DNA from: Kibdelosporangium persicum
GTDB taxonomy: Bacteria; Actinomycetota; Actinomycetes; Mycobacteriales; Pseudonocardiaceae
DNA length: 64,000 nucleotides
NCBI RefSeq assembly: GCF_013280595.1
Contig: NZ_JAAATY010000015.1
Span: 124,001 to 188,000 of the forward strand
Direction: 5' to 3'
The translations under genes were made by a program, and so were the position numbers. A model generated the notes under the pieces. That model saw nothing but the letters and a program-made list of their open reading frames with translations, was not told the DNA's origin and did not search any database. Of this stretch, positions 25,726 to 34,052 are shown one piece after another (the first letter of the stretch is position 1; each line of letters starts with the position of its first letter).

Positions 25726-27152
25726 GTTAGGACATAGGACCCCATGTCCGCGGTCTTCGTCCGGCGGTCGTACTCGGCCACCAGACCGGGCCAGTTGCTG
25801 ACCACACGCCCGGAAGCGGTCCGGTACCAGCTACCGCACGAGGTCCAGACCGTGCCGGCGAGCCGTTGCCGCATCTCGTCGTCGAAGCGCTCGGCCACGT
25901 CGGCGCGGACCTCGATCGCCTGCCCCGGCCGCATGGCGCGGACGAGTCGCGCGATGTACCGGGCCTGGCGTTCGATCATGTAGATGATCGACCCGGCGCC
26001 CAGGTTGGTGTTCGGGCCGTACATCAGGAACAGGTTCGGGAATTCCGGCACCGAGATTCCCAGGTACGCGCGAGCGCCCTCGGCCCACGCGTCCGCCCGC
26101 AGGTCCCGGCCCGTACGGCCACGGATGTGCAGCGGGGCAAGGAAATCGGTGGTGTCGAAACCGGTTCCGTAGATGATCGTGTCGGCCTCGTGCACGGCCC
26201 CGTCCACGGTTCTGACGCCCCGGGGCGTGATCTCGGCGATCCCGGTGGTCTCCAGGTGCACGTTCGGCCTGGCCAGCGTGGGGTAGTAGTCGGTGGCGAA
26301 CAGGATCCGCTTGCATCCGGCCGGGTAGTCCGGGGTGAGCTTCTCCCGCAGTGCCCGATCCTTGACCTGAATCGTCAGGAACGTCAGGGCCGTGCGCTGG
26401 ACGGTCCTCGCGATGGCCTGGTTGCCGACCAAGCCTTTGGTCAGCAGCTCGCAGACCGCCCAGATCCCGCCGCGGCCGGCTGACTGCACCGGTGGCACAC
26501 GCCGGAACAGCTCGTGGTGCCACCACCGGTACTGCCGGTCGAGCCTCGGCAGCAGGTACGGCGCCGTGCGCTGGAACAGCGTCAGTGACCGGACCAGCGG
26601 CTGGATCCTTGGCACGAACTGGATCGCGCTCGCACCGGTGCCGATGACCGCGACACGTCTGCCGCTCAGGTCGTGGTCGTGGTCCCAGCGCGCGGAGTGG
26701 AAGCTGTGGCCCTGGAACGTGTCCGTCCCCGGGATGTCGGGCATCGCGGGACGGGACAGCTGGCCGACGGCCGGGATCAGCACGTCGAACTCGAACGTGT
26801 CGCCCGATGCGGTGGCCACGCGCCAGCGGCCGTCCCACTCGGCCGCGGTGACCTCGGTGTTGTACCTGATGTGCTCGTCGATGCCGTACTTCTTCGCGGT
26901 GGCCCTCAGGTAATCGTGAATCTCCGCCTGGGTGGAGTACCGGCGTGGCCACGTGCGATGCGGCTCGTAGGAGAAGCTGTACAGCGGCGACGGGATGTCG
27001 CAGGCCGCGCCCGGATACGTGTTCTCGCGCCACACCCCGCCCAGTTCGGCGGCCTTCTCCAGCAGGGTGACGTCGGTGACCCCGGCTCGCCGCAGCTCGA
27101 TGGCGACACCGATTCCGGCGAATCCCGACCCGATGATCCCAACCTTGGTCAT
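25722..27152 (-). CDS. flavin-containing monooxygenase (Baeyer-Villiger type)
   Basis: A 476-aa class B flavin monooxygenase. FAD motif GIIGSGFAGIG is at residues 5-15. The Baeyer-Villiger/FMO fingerprint F-x-G-x3-H-x3-W is exact at 146-156 (FQGHSFHSARW). The NADPH motif VIGTGASAIQFVP follows at about 169. A C-terminal IYGTGFDTTDF is the conserved ATG-like motif. It should insert oxygen into a ketone or oxidise an N or S atom with NADPH and O2. It starts 9 bases after the DUF2993 stop and overlaps the aldehyde dehydrogenase by 4 bp. The substrate is unknown. Confidence 0.9.
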   Translation of the reverse strand: MTKVGIIGSGFAGIGVAIELRRAGVTDVTLLEKAAELGGVWRENTYPGAACDIPSPLYSFSYEPHRTWPRRYSTQAEIHDYLRATAKKYGIDEHIRYNTEVTAAEWDGRWRVATASGDTFEFDVLIPAVGQLSRPAMPDIPGTDTFQGHSFHSARWDHDHDLSGRRVAVIGTGASAIQFVPRIQPLVRSLTLFQRTAPYLLPRLDRQYRWWHHELFRRVPPVQSAGRGGIWAVCELLTKGLVGNQAIARTVQRTALTFLTIQVKDRALREKLTPDYPAGCKRILFATDYYPTLARPNVHLETTGIAEITPRGVRTVDGAVHEADTIIYGTGFDTTDFLAPLHIRGRTGRDLRADAWAEGARAYLGISVPEFPNLFLMYGPNTNLGAGSIIYMIERQARYIARLVRAMRPGQAIEVRADVAERFDDEMRQRLAGTVWTSCGSWYRTASGRVVSNWPGLVAEYDRRTKTADMGSYVLT

Positions 27153-27161
27153 CCGGCGACG

Positions 27162-27929
27162 TTAACGGCGTCCAGGGAAAGCCGGAAGAGTGAACGTGGC
27201 TGCGGCTGTCGCGAGCCAGGTCAGCAGGTCGATCAGCGGGATTCGCTCGTGCCACCGCTCGGCCTCGCCCCGCAGCACGAGCCGGCTCTCGCCGAGCTCG
27301 ACCCCGGTGAGCCGCAGCCCGCGCGGCAGATCCGGGATCTCCACGACCGCCGGCCGCAGCCGGTCCACCGCCCGGAACCGGAAGTTCCTGACCTGCAACA
27401 CCTTCGGCCGCAGGTGCACGCCGCCGCCGGCGACGACCGGCTCGACCTCGACGTGGCCCCACGAACGGCGCGGTGCCCAGCGCACCCGCATCACGCTGTC
27501 GTCGCCGATGTCCACGACCAGATCGGGTTGCAGCTCCGCGACCTTGGCCCGGACCACGTCAGCGGCCAGCGTGATCTCCACGGACACCTCGTTGGCCTGC
27601 ACGCTGGGCATCGGCAACGACTGGAACCGCACGTCGCTCGCGGTGACCGCGAGCAGCTGGACCGGGGTGCCCGGCCAGGTCACGTCCTGGGCCACGACCC
27701 GCAGCCACGGCACCTGGCCGAGCGCCAGCCCGACCGTGTCCAGTTCGGTGTCGATCTCGACCGGGACGAGCGTGACGTCCGCGTCGGCGACGCGCATCGT
27801 CACCTCGCGGCCGATGACCCGGTCACCCGCGGCGCGGACGGCGGCCTGCAGCACCGTCGCCGGGCTGCCCGGCACCAGGGCCTTCCCGGCGGCGAACAGA
27901 CCTTCCAGCTCGCGCCACGGCCACGTCAC
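27162..27929 (-). CDS. DUF2993 (LmeA-like) phospholipid-binding protein
   Basis: A 255-aa protein of the DUF2993 family, whose best-known member is mycobacterial LmeA, a lipid-binding protein needed for lipomannan elongation. Alternating beta strands such as VTMRVADADVTLVPVEIDT and LTGVELGESRLVLRGEAERW are typical. Unlike LmeA, no signal peptide is visible at the N-terminus (MTWPWRELEGLFAAGK), so it may act in the cytoplasm or use another route. The C-terminus is hydrophobic (LIDLLTWLATAAATFTLPAF) and could be a membrane tail. Its start overlaps the 56-aa protein gene by four bases. Confidence 0.8.
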   Translation of the reverse strand: MTWPWRELEGLFAAGKALVPGSPATVLQAAVRAAGDRVIGREVTMRVADADVTLVPVEIDTELDTVGLALGQVPWLRVVAQDVTWPGTPVQLLAVTASDVRFQSLPMPSVQANEVSVEITLAADVVRAKVAELQPDLVVDIGDDSVMRVRWAPRRSWGHVEVEPVVAGGGVHLRPKVLQVRNFRFRAVDRLRPAVVEIPDLPRGLRLTGVELGESRLVLRGEAERWHERIPLIDLLTWLATAAATFTLPAFPGRR

Positions 27930-28096
27930 TCGGCCGGGTCCCGGGGTTCGTCCGGCTTGCGTGCGCGCGGCCGGATGCGCACGACGCCGGAATCCAGGTC
28001 GAGCGGGCCGTGCTCGAACCGCTCGCCGTCGCCCTGGTCGTCGGAGCTCTCCTTGCGCAGCTTCGGAGCGCCGAACAGTTCGCCGAACTGTGCCAT
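27926..28096 (-). CDS. 56-aa charged hypothetical protein
   Basis: MAQFGELFGAPKLRKESSDD begins a 56-residue, highly charged protein with an Asp/Glu-rich middle and an Arg/Pro-rich end. It is not a family I can name, but the N-terminus looks conserved-type (hydrophobic patch, then KLRKE). The ATG is chosen because GTAGAGGGATGG-type sequence (AGAGGG) precedes it with good spacing. Its stop overlaps DUF2993 by four bases, so it opens the five-gene minus-strand operon that runs to 23054. Function unknown. Confidence 0.6.
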   Translation of the reverse strand: MAQFGELFGAPKLRKESSDDQGDGERFEHGPLDLDSGVVRIRPRARKPDEPRDPAE

Positions 28097-28145
28097 CCCT
28101 CTACCGTAGCGATTGTCGGCGGCTCGTGCGGGGTACCCGTGCGCC

Positions 28146-28649
28146 GTGGAGGACGACAGAAACTTACTCGACCGGGCGCGAGCCGGCGCCCGGGAGCTGG
28201 TGCACGTGGCCAGGGAAGGGGACACGGACGGCGTTTTCGAAGCGCTCCGCAGGCTCACCGGCCACCAGGGCGTCGTCGGGCCGGACACCCGCCTGATCGT
28301 CGGGCAGTTGGTCTCCGCGTCGGCTCAGATGATGTTGTTGCGAGTGGGCTCGCCGCCCCCGGACGTCACGTACGCGGTGGATCTGCGTGACGACGACGAG
28401 TTCGCGGTGCCGATCGACGAGCTGGAACCTCCGCTGCGGGCCACCGTCAGGGCCCTGCTGGCCGAGCTGAACGGCCGGCCGGAGGAGGCCGATTTCCAGC
28501 TCGACCTGGCTTTGCGTGAGCGGACCGTGCCCACCACCCTGGATGTCGTCGTGCATTCGCTGCTGTGGACCATCGGGCTGCTGGAGTGGTGTGAGGCCGA
28601 ACGGCAGCCCGCTCCCGAGTGGTTGTCGGCCGGCTGGTCCTGCAACTAG
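28146..28649 (+). CDS. hypothetical protein, 167 aa
   Basis: A soluble 167-aa protein with no family I recognise. It begins with a charged helix (VEDDRNLLDRARAGARELVH), has a central DLRDDDEFAVPIDELEPPLR acidic stretch, and ends with two Trp-containing segments (LLWTIGLLEW and WLSAGWSCN). It is transcribed divergently from the 56-aa/DUF2993 operon, with about 50 bp between the starts. The GTG at 28146 is preferred because the longer frame would run into the shared promoter region. It is followed by palindromic repeat copy 2. Confidence 0.7.
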   Translation: MEDDRNLLDRARAGARELVHVAREGDTDGVFEALRRLTGHQGVVGPDTRLIVGQLVSASAQMMLLRVGSPPPDVTYAVDLRDDDEFAVPIDELEPPLRATVRALLAELNGRPEEADFQLDLALRERTVPTTLDVVVHSLLWTIGLLEWCEAERQPAPEWLSAGWSCN

Positions 28650-28673
28650 CGCCGGTCACCTTCCAGCGTGGGG

Positions 28674-28717
28674 TCGTGAGTGTTTATCCGGGTTCTAACC
28701 CTGATAAACGCTCACGA
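28674..28717 (+). repeat. 50-bp palindromic element, copy 2 (44 bp of it)
   Basis: TCGTGAGTGTTTATCCGGGTT, centre CT, then AACCCTGATAAACGCTCACGA. Compared with the consensus the outermost CCC/GGG is degenerate. One arm position is T opposite G, one is C opposite T. It lies between two convergent genes. A separate GC-rich terminator hairpin follows 7 bases later. Confidence 0.9.
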
Positions 28718-28723
28718 GGAAAA

Positions 28724-28743
28724 GGGCGGCCCGGAGGCCGCCC
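28724..28743 (-). terminator. hairpin terminator of the MT0933-like gene
   Basis: GGGCGGCC-CGGA-GGCCGCCC is a perfect 8-bp stem with a 4-base loop 14 bp after the stop of the minus-strand gene. There is no long T-tract, as is common in actinomycetes. It could also stop plus-strand transcription from the 167-aa gene. Confidence 0.6.
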
Positions 28744-28757
28744 ATCGCCGAGGCTGA

Positions 28758-28979
28758 TCAGTACGGACTCTGCCCAGGCGCGCCCGGACCCGGACGACCC
28801 TTGACCTTACGGACCGCGTTCTCGATCTGGTGGTGGTACTTGCCCTTGGTCTGCCGGTCGACGAACTTGCCGGCCTTGTCGGCCATCTGCGCGACCTTCT
28901 CCGGGTTCTTCTTGGCGTACCGTCGAGCGGCCTCCGCCGCACCGGCAAGCACGGTCAGCTTTCGGAACATTCGGGCCAT
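28758..28979 (-). CDS. MT0933-like antitoxin family protein, 73 aa
   Basis: A 73-aa basic protein starting MARMFRKLTVLAGAAEAARR. The stretch KVAQMADKAGKFVDRQTKGK followed by H-x3-E-x2-V matches the amphipathic repeat of the MT0933/Rv0909-like antitoxin family (PF14013), in which DKAGDxVDxKTGGKY is typical. AAAGG six bases upstream of the ATG is a clear ribosome site. No toxin gene of the Rv0910 type adjoins it, so antitoxin function is doubtful here; in actinomycetes many orphan members exist and may be stress-related small proteins. Confidence 0.7.
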   Translation of the reverse strand: MARMFRKLTVLAGAAEAARRYAKKNPEKVAQMADKAGKFVDRQTKGKYHHQIENAVRKVKGRPGPGAPGQSPY

Positions 28980-29232
28980 GACGAACCTTTCGCAAGCGGT
29001 GCTTTCGTCCTCTCAACGTCTGAGGTACCCACTGCCGTTCCCGTCAAATCGCCCGTTCGGCGGTATTGATCATCCCGGCGGGCCGGTGCGGCTCTCACCC
29101 AGCGTCATCGGCACGGACTTCACATCGGACTCAGACCGGATCTGGCAGGCTCTGGGCCGAAGGTCGGTGCCACGGACCGGGTTGATCGGGAACAATGGCG
29201 CGGGCGGAGACGGTGAGGCAAGGGGGACGACT

Positions 29233-30297
29233 GTGGGAGTGCTGGTCCGGTCGGGTGGCTGGCGGGGTGCCTTGGTGCGCAAGGTCATGCTTGCCGCGCT
29301 GGGGACCCTGATCGCCGGTCTGCTGAGCGCGGTGCCCGCAGCGGGGGACGAGAACGAACAGCCCACCACTGTCGCGGGTCTGCTCGGCCACTACAAGGAC
29401 CTGAGCAACAAGGCCGAACGTGTCAACGAGGAACTGCTGCGCATCCAGGAGGAACTGGAGGCCAAGCGCCAGGAGTCCCGCGGAGCGGGCCAGCGTGCCG
29501 ACGCCGCCCGCAAGCAGGCCGACGACTTCCGCGCCCGCGTGTCCCAGGCGCAGCAGGACAAGTCACGCGTCGACGCGTTATTAGGCGGTACCGGCGACCT
29601 GAACGCGATGAACGCGTTCCTCACCGGCAGCAGCCGCGACGACGTCGTCTCCCGGATGCAGGCCGCCAGCATGGCCTCACAGCTCAGCGGGACCGCCGCG
29701 GAGCAGGGCCGCAAGGCGATCGTGGAGGCCGAGCGGGCCGCCAAGGACGCGGCCGCCGCGCAGAACGACGTCCGCCGGTCCGAGGCGGCGTTGCAGGCGG
29801 GCGCCACCCAGGTGCAGCGCTACCGCGACGAGCTGGCCAAGCAGATCGAGCAGGTCAAGGCCGCGATCGACCGGCTGACGCCCGAGCAGAAGGCGATGCT
29901 GTCCGACAACGGCGACAGCGCCAGCACGGTCCGGATTCCGGACGGCGACGTCGGCGCCGTGCTGCGCTACGCGCTGGCGCAGATCGGCCGCCCGTACGTG
30001 TGGGGCGCTGTCGGGCCGGAATCGTTCGACTGCTCCGGGTTGATGATGACCGCGTACCGGGTCGCCAACGTCAACCTGCCGCGGGTGTCGATCCAGCAGT
30101 CCGCCGTGGGACAGGCGATCCCGCGCGACCAGGTCCGCCCTGGCGACATGATCTTCTACTACACCCCGGTGCACCACGTGGCGATGGCCATCGACGGCAA
30201 CCGCGCCGTGCACGCGCCCAGCGCGGGCCAGAACGTCAAGATCGCGCCGATCGACTCGATCGGTCCGATCACCGTGATCCGGCGCGTGATGAACTAG
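29233..30297 (+). CDS. secreted NlpC/P60 peptidoglycan endopeptidase with coiled coil (RipA-like)
   Basis: A 354-aa exported cell-wall hydrolase. A basic start and hydrophobic signal segment (VMLAALGTLIAGLLSAVPAAG) end near residue 37. A long coiled coil (about 50-220) rich in Ala, Glu, Lys and Gln follows. The C-terminal NlpC/P60 domain has catalytic Cys267 in ESFDCSGLMMTAY and the histidine in HHVAMAIDGNRAVHAP. It cleaves gamma-D-Glu-meso-DAP type bonds in the peptide stem, as in RipA/RipC, and the coiled coil usually keeps the enzyme inactive until activated. The GTG start has AGGGGG 6 bases upstream. The last 4 bp overlap the convergent ROK gene. Confidence 0.92.
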   Translation: MGVLVRSGGWRGALVRKVMLAALGTLIAGLLSAVPAAGDENEQPTTVAGLLGHYKDLSNKAERVNEELLRIQEELEAKRQESRGAGQRADAARKQADDFRARVSQAQQDKSRVDALLGGTGDLNAMNAFLTGSSRDDVVSRMQAASMASQLSGTAAEQGRKAIVEAERAAKDAAAAQNDVRRSEAALQAGATQVQRYRDELAKQIEQVKAAIDRLTPEQKAMLSDNGDSASTVRIPDGDVGAVLRYALAQIGRPYVWGAVGPESFDCSGLMMTAYRVANVNLPRVSIQQSAVGQAIPRDQVRPGDMIFYYTPVHHVAMAIDGNRAVHAPSAGQNVKIAPIDSIGPITVIRRVMN

Positions 30298-31478
30298 CCC
30301 ACCGAGGCCGTGATGAACGGGTCCGGGTCGGCCACGATGGCCCGGACCGCCGCCGAAGCCGCGCCGCGGACGGCCGCTTCGGTGCCGAGCGTGGAACGCA
30401 GGACTTGTACTCGCGACCAGGCCGCGCTGACCACGCGCAGGTTCAGTTCGTCGAGCAGCAGCTCGTGCAGCCACGGTTCGAGGCGAGCGTAGGTGCCGCC
30501 GAGCACGATCGTCGGCACGTCCAGCAGGTTGACCACATTGGACAACGCGGTGCCGAGCCACTTGGCCACCGAGCGGGCCGCGCTGATCGCCTTGCGGTCG
30601 TTGGCTTCCAGCCGCAGTACGAGCGTGTCCACGTCCGGCACGCCGGCCTGCCGCAGGATCGCGTCCTGGCCCGCCATCGCCTCCAGGCAGCCGCGGGCAC
30701 CGCAGGAGCATCGCGGGCCTTTGGAATCCACCGGCAGGTGACCGATCTCGCCGCCGAAGCCACGGACTCCTTCGAACAGCACGCCGTCCATCACGATGCC
30801 CGCGCCGATGCCGATCTCGCCGGACACGTGCACGAAGTCGCGCAGGTCCTCGTGACCGCCGCCCCACAGCTCGCCGAGCGCGGCGAAGTTCGCCTCGTTG
30901 CCGACCATGATCGCGCTGTCGCCCAGGTCGGTCCGGTCGCGCAGCTCCGCCCGCACGTCCACGTCGCGCCAGCCGAGGTTCGGGGCCGTGCGCAGGAAGC
31001 CGCTGGACGAGTCGACCAGGCCGGGAACGGCGACGCCGACGCCGCCCACCCGGGCGGGCAGTTCGGCGACCGCGGTCCGGATGGCACGGGCCACTTTGAC
31101 CAGCACGCGGTTGGCCGGCTGGGACCGGTTGTCCACTGGTCGGATGCGTCGGCTCGCGACCGAACCGGTCAAATCGACCAAGCAGGTGGCGATGTAGTCG
31201 ACGCCGATCTCCACGCCGAGTCCGTGCGGGCCCGCGGGCGACAACGACAACGCCGTGCCGCGCCTGCCGGGGCCTTCGCGCCGTGCCGGCTCCCCGTCGA
31301 CGACGAGGTTCGCCGCGATCGCGCGGTCGACGAGGCTGGACACGGTGGCCTTGGTCAGTCCGGTTCGTGCGGCGACTCCGGCACGCGAGATACCGGGGGA
31401 GTCCGCGATCGCGCCGACGACGAGCGCGGAGTTGTGCCGGCGGACGGTGTGCTGGCCGGCTGGCCTCGGCTGGGTCAC
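30294..31478 (-). CDS. ROK-family transcriptional repressor (XylR type)
   Basis: A 394-aa ROK regulator. The N-terminal winged helix-turn-helix (about 18-65, SRAGVAARTGLTKATVSSLV) is followed by a ROK sugar-kinase-like domain with the zinc site CSCGARGCLEA and the typical ending strand IVLGGTYARL. It is divergent from xylA with 107 bp between starts, the standard arrangement for the xylose repressor. It should release its operator on xylose or a xylose-derived ligand. The ATP-binding DxGxT motif is altered (EIGVDYIAT), as in regulators that bind sugar without phosphorylating it. Confidence 0.9.
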   Translation of the reverse strand: MTQPRPAGQHTVRRHNSALVVGAIADSPGISRAGVAARTGLTKATVSSLVDRAIAANLVVDGEPARREGPGRRGTALSLSPAGPHGLGVEIGVDYIATCLVDLTGSVASRRIRPVDNRSQPANRVLVKVARAIRTAVAELPARVGGVGVAVPGLVDSSSGFLRTAPNLGWRDVDVRAELRDRTDLGDSAIMVGNEANFAALGELWGGGHEDLRDFVHVSGEIGIGAGIVMDGVLFEGVRGFGGEIGHLPVDSKGPRCSCGARGCLEAMAGQDAILRQAGVPDVDTLVLRLEANDRKAISAARSVAKWLGTALSNVVNLLDVPTIVLGGTYARLEPWLHELLLDELNLRVVSAAWSRVQVLRSTLGTEAAVRGAASAAVRAIVADPDPFITASVG

Positions 31479-31514
31479 GCCGTCATGCTAGTGGGGACAG
31501 GTGTGCGCCAGCGG

Positions 31515-31560
31515 TTGCCTCACCAGTGTGACGCAGATAAGTTTAGGCATCGAACTATTA
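31515..31560 (+). promoter_or_regulatory. xylA promoter with overlapping ROK operator candidate
   Basis: TTGCCT (31515-31520) and TAAGTT (31538-31543) are spaced by 17 bases. From the -10 onward runs a partly symmetric A+T-rich stretch, TAAGTT...AACTATTA, with AGTT and AACT arms 9 bases apart. A+T-rich imperfect palindromes overlapping the -10 are typical ROK repressor sites. Symmetry is weak, so the operator call is tentative. Confidence 0.4.
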
Positions 31561-31585
31561 ACGGCTCGATCCCGGGAGACACACC

Positions 31586-32755
31586 GTGACAGACTCGCCT
31601 ACTCGTGCGGACAGGTTCAGCTTCGGCTTGTGGACCGTGGGGTGGCGGGCGGTCGACCCGTTCGGCGAGGCGACCAGGCCCGCGCTCGACCCGGTCGAGA
31701 CCGTGCACCGGCTTGCGGAACTGGGCGCCTACGGCGTCACGTTCCACGACGACGACCTGATCCCGTTCGGCTCCGACGACGCCGAACGTGACCGCCACAT
31801 CAGCCGGTTCAAGCAGGCGCTGCAGGACACCGGTCTCGTCGTGCCGATGGCCACGACGAACCTGTTCAACCACCCGGTGTTCCGCGACGGCGGCCTGACC
31901 AGCAACGACCGTGCGGTCCGGCGGTACGCGCTGCGCAAGATCATGCGCAACATGGACCTCGCCGCCGAACTCGGCGCGCAGACGTACGTGCTGTGGGGCG
32001 GACGCGAAGGTTCGGAGACCGACGCGGCCAAGGACGTCGCGGCCGCGCTGGACCGGTACCGCGAAGGCATCGACCTGCTCGCGCAGTACTCGATCGACCA
32101 GGGGTACGGCCTGCGGCTGGCGCTGGAGCCCAAGCCGAACGAGCCGCGCGGCGACATCTTCCTGCCCACGATCGGGCACGCGCTGGCGTTCATCTCGACG
32201 CTGCAGCACCACGAGATCGTCGGCCTCAACCCGGAGGTCGGGCACGAGCAGATGGCCGGCCTGAACTTCGTGCACGGCATCGGCCAGGCGCTGTGGCAGG
32301 GCAAGCTGTTCCACATCGACCTCAACGGCCAGAAGGGCCCGCGCTACGACCAGGACCTGATCTTCGGGCACGGCGACCTGCTGTCCGCGTTCTTCCTCGT
32401 GGACCTGTTGGAGAACGGCGGATACGAAGGCCCGCGGCACTTCGACTACAAGCCGCTGCGTACCGAGGACATCGACGGCGTCTGGGCGAGCGCGGCCGCG
32501 TGCATGCGCAGCTACTTGCTGCTGCGTGACCGTGCCAAGGCCTTCCGGGCGGACCCGGAGGTGCAGGAAGCGCTGGCGGCCTCGCGCGTGCCGGAGCTGG
32601 CCGTGCCGACGCTGTCTTCCGGGGAGACCTGGGAGCAGCTGCGCGCGGACCGTTCGGCGTACGAGGACTTCGACCCCGAGAAGGCAGCCGAGCGCGGCTA
32701 CGGCTTCGCCCGGCTGTCGCAGCTGGCCTTCGAGCACGCGGTCGGCGCCCGCTGA
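31586..32755 (+). CDS. xylA: xylose isomerase
   Basis: A 389-aa class I xylose isomerase of the actinobacterial (Streptomyces) type; it interconverts D-xylose/D-xylulose and D-glucose/D-fructose. Active-site numbering agrees exactly with the well-studied Streptomyces enzymes: His54 and Asp57 in TFHDDD, Glu181 and Lys183 in [12 protein letters not shown], Glu217 and His220 in NPEVGH. The GTG start has GGGAG about 9 bases upstream. It is divergent from the ROK repressor. No xylulokinase gene (xylB) follows in this window; palindromic repeat copy 3 and a convergent gene come next. Confidence 0.98.
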   Translation: MTDSPTRADRFSFGLWTVGWRAVDPFGEATRPALDPVETVHRLAELGAYGVTFHDDDLIPFGSDDAERDRHISRFKQALQDTGLVVPMATTNLFNHPVFRDGGLTSNDRAVRRYALRKIMRNMDLAAELGAQTYVLWGGREGSETDAAKDVAAALDRYREGIDLLAQYSIDQGYGLRLALEPKPNEPRGDIFLPTIGHALAFISTLQHHEIVGLNPEVGHEQMAGLNFVHGIGQALWQGKLFHIDLNGQKGPRYDQDLIFGHGDLLSAFFLVDLLENGGYEGPRHFDYKPLRTEDIDGVWASAAACMRSYLLLRDRAKAFRADPEVQEALAASRVPELAVPTLSSGETWEQLRADRSAYEDFDPEKAAERGYGFARLSQLAFEHAVGAR

Positions 32756-32761
32756 ACCACC

Positions 32762-32811
32762 CCCTCGTGAGTGGTTGTCCGGGTTCTAACCCGGATAACC
32801 ACTCACGAGGG
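32762..32811 (+). repeat. 50-bp palindromic element, copy 3
   Basis: The most perfect copy: left 24 bases start CCCTCGTGAGTGGTTGTC, then GGGTT-CT-AACCC and a right arm that pairs at 23 of 24 positions plus one G-T. Compared with copies 1, 4, 5 and 7 the base pair after GAGTG is G-C instead of T-A, changed on both arms. It lies between the convergent xylA and cysteine-desulfurase-like genes, and its right end encodes the last two residues and the stop codon of the latter. Confidence 0.97.
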
Positions 32812-34002
32812 TTTCAGGTCGTGGATCGCGGTGATCAGCCTGTCTACATCGGACTCGTCGGTGTACGGGGCGATCCCGGCGCGCACGGCGCCGCCCTCGG
32901 CGAGCCCCAGGTGACGTGCGCACTCCAGTGCGTAGAACGTCCCCGCCGGGGCATTCACGCCACGGACCGCCAGTTCCTTGTACACCGTCGCGGACGGGAC
33001 GCCGTCCACTGTGAACAACGCGGTCGGCGTCCGGTCGCGCCGGGGTGAACCGTACAGGCGGGTCACCCCCGACAGGCCTGCTTCCAGGCGTTTGAGCATC
33101 GCGCTCTCGTGCTGCTCCAGGACCTGCATCGACTGGGCGAGCCGCGTCCGGCGCGGTCCGGTGCCCGGGGTGAGGTCCGCGAGGAAGTCGATGGCCGCGG
33201 TCGTCCCGGCGAGCAGTTCGTACGGCAGGGTGCCGTACTCGAAACGTTCCGGGACCGCGTTCGACGCGGGCAGCAGCTTGTCCGGCCGCAGGGATTCCAG
33301 CAGCGCCGGACGGGCCGCGACGATTCCCAGGTGCGGGCCGAGGAACTTGTACGGCGAGCACGCGTAGAAGTCCGCGCCCATCGCCTCGACGTCCACCCAG
33401 GCGTGTGGGGTGAGGTGCACGCCGTCCACGTACACCAAGGCGCCAGCCTCATGGGCGCGTGGCGTGATACGGGCGATGGCCGGCCTGGTGCCCAGCAGGT
33501 TCGAGGCGGCGGTCACCGCGACGACGCGGGTCCGCTCGGTGAGCAGGCTGGTGACCGCCGAGACGGGCAGCTCGCCGGTGGTCCGGTCGAACTCGGCCCA
33601 CCGGACGCGGACGTCGTGCGCTTCGGCGGCCTGCACCCAGGGGCGCACGTTGGCGTCGTGGTCCAGCTTGGTCACGATCACCTCGTCGCCCGCGCGCCAC
33701 TGCTTGGCCAGCGTGCGGGACAGGTCGTAGGTCAGCTGGGTCATGCTGCGGCCGAAGATGATGCCGGCCGGCTGGGCGCCGAGCAGGTCGGCCGCCGCCT
33801 GCCTGGCCGTCGCGACGACGAACTCCGCTCTCAGTTCGGAGGCGGTGACGGAACCCCGGTTGGAGATCCCCGACCGCAGGGTGTTCGCCACCGCGTCCGC
33901 CACCACGTCGGGGACCTGGGATCCGCCCGGTCCGTCGAAATGGGCGACGCCCTCCTGCAAGGCCGGGAAATGCGCACGCACAGCCGCTACGTCGAATGGC
34001 AC
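32803..34002 (-). CDS. cysteine desulfurase-like PLP protein
   Basis: A 399-aa fold-type I PLP enzyme of the cysteine-desulfurase-like group (NifS/SufS relatives). FDGPGGSQVP near residue 22 and SMTQLTYDLSRTLA near 86 match this subfamily, and the PLP lysine is in CSPYKFLGPHLG. The active-site cysteine loop typical of true desulfurases is not obvious, so the substrate may differ. The gene ends inside palindromic element copy 3: the reading frame closes with CCC TCG TGA supplied by the repeat. It is divergent from a TetR gene with about 50 bp between the starts. Confidence 0.85.
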   Translation of the reverse strand: MPFDVAAVRAHFPALQEGVAHFDGPGGSQVPDVVADAVANTLRSGISNRGSVTASELRAEFVVATARQAAADLLGAQPAGIIFGRSMTQLTYDLSRTLAKQWRAGDEVIVTKLDHDANVRPWVQAAEAHDVRVRWAEFDRTTGELPVSAVTSLLTERTRVVAVTAASNLLGTRPAIARITPRAHEAGALVYVDGVHLTPHAWVDVEAMGADFYACSPYKFLGPHLGIVAARPALLESLRPDKLLPASNAVPERFEYGTLPYELLAGTTAAIDFLADLTPGTGPRRTRLAQSMQVLEQHESAMLKRLEAGLSGVTRLYGSPRRDRTPTALFTVDGVPSATVYKELAVRGVNAPAGTFYALECARHLGLAEGGAVRAGIAPYTDESDVDRLITAIHDLKPS

Positions 34003-34029
34003 ATCCGCGAGAGTACTTGCGTGAAGATG

Positions 34030-34046
34030 TGAATCACTGGTTCACT
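34030..34046. promoter_or_regulatory. candidate TetR operator GTGAA-N7-TTCAC
   Basis: GTGAATCACTGGTTCAC is a 5+5 inverted repeat located in the 50-bp gap between the divergent desulfurase-like and TetR genes, 6 bases before the chosen TetR start. Size, spacing and position are typical of autoregulatory TetR sites. It also explains why the longer TetR reading frame starting at 33996 is unlikely to be used. Confidence 0.5.
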
Positions 34047-34052
34047 TCTTGG

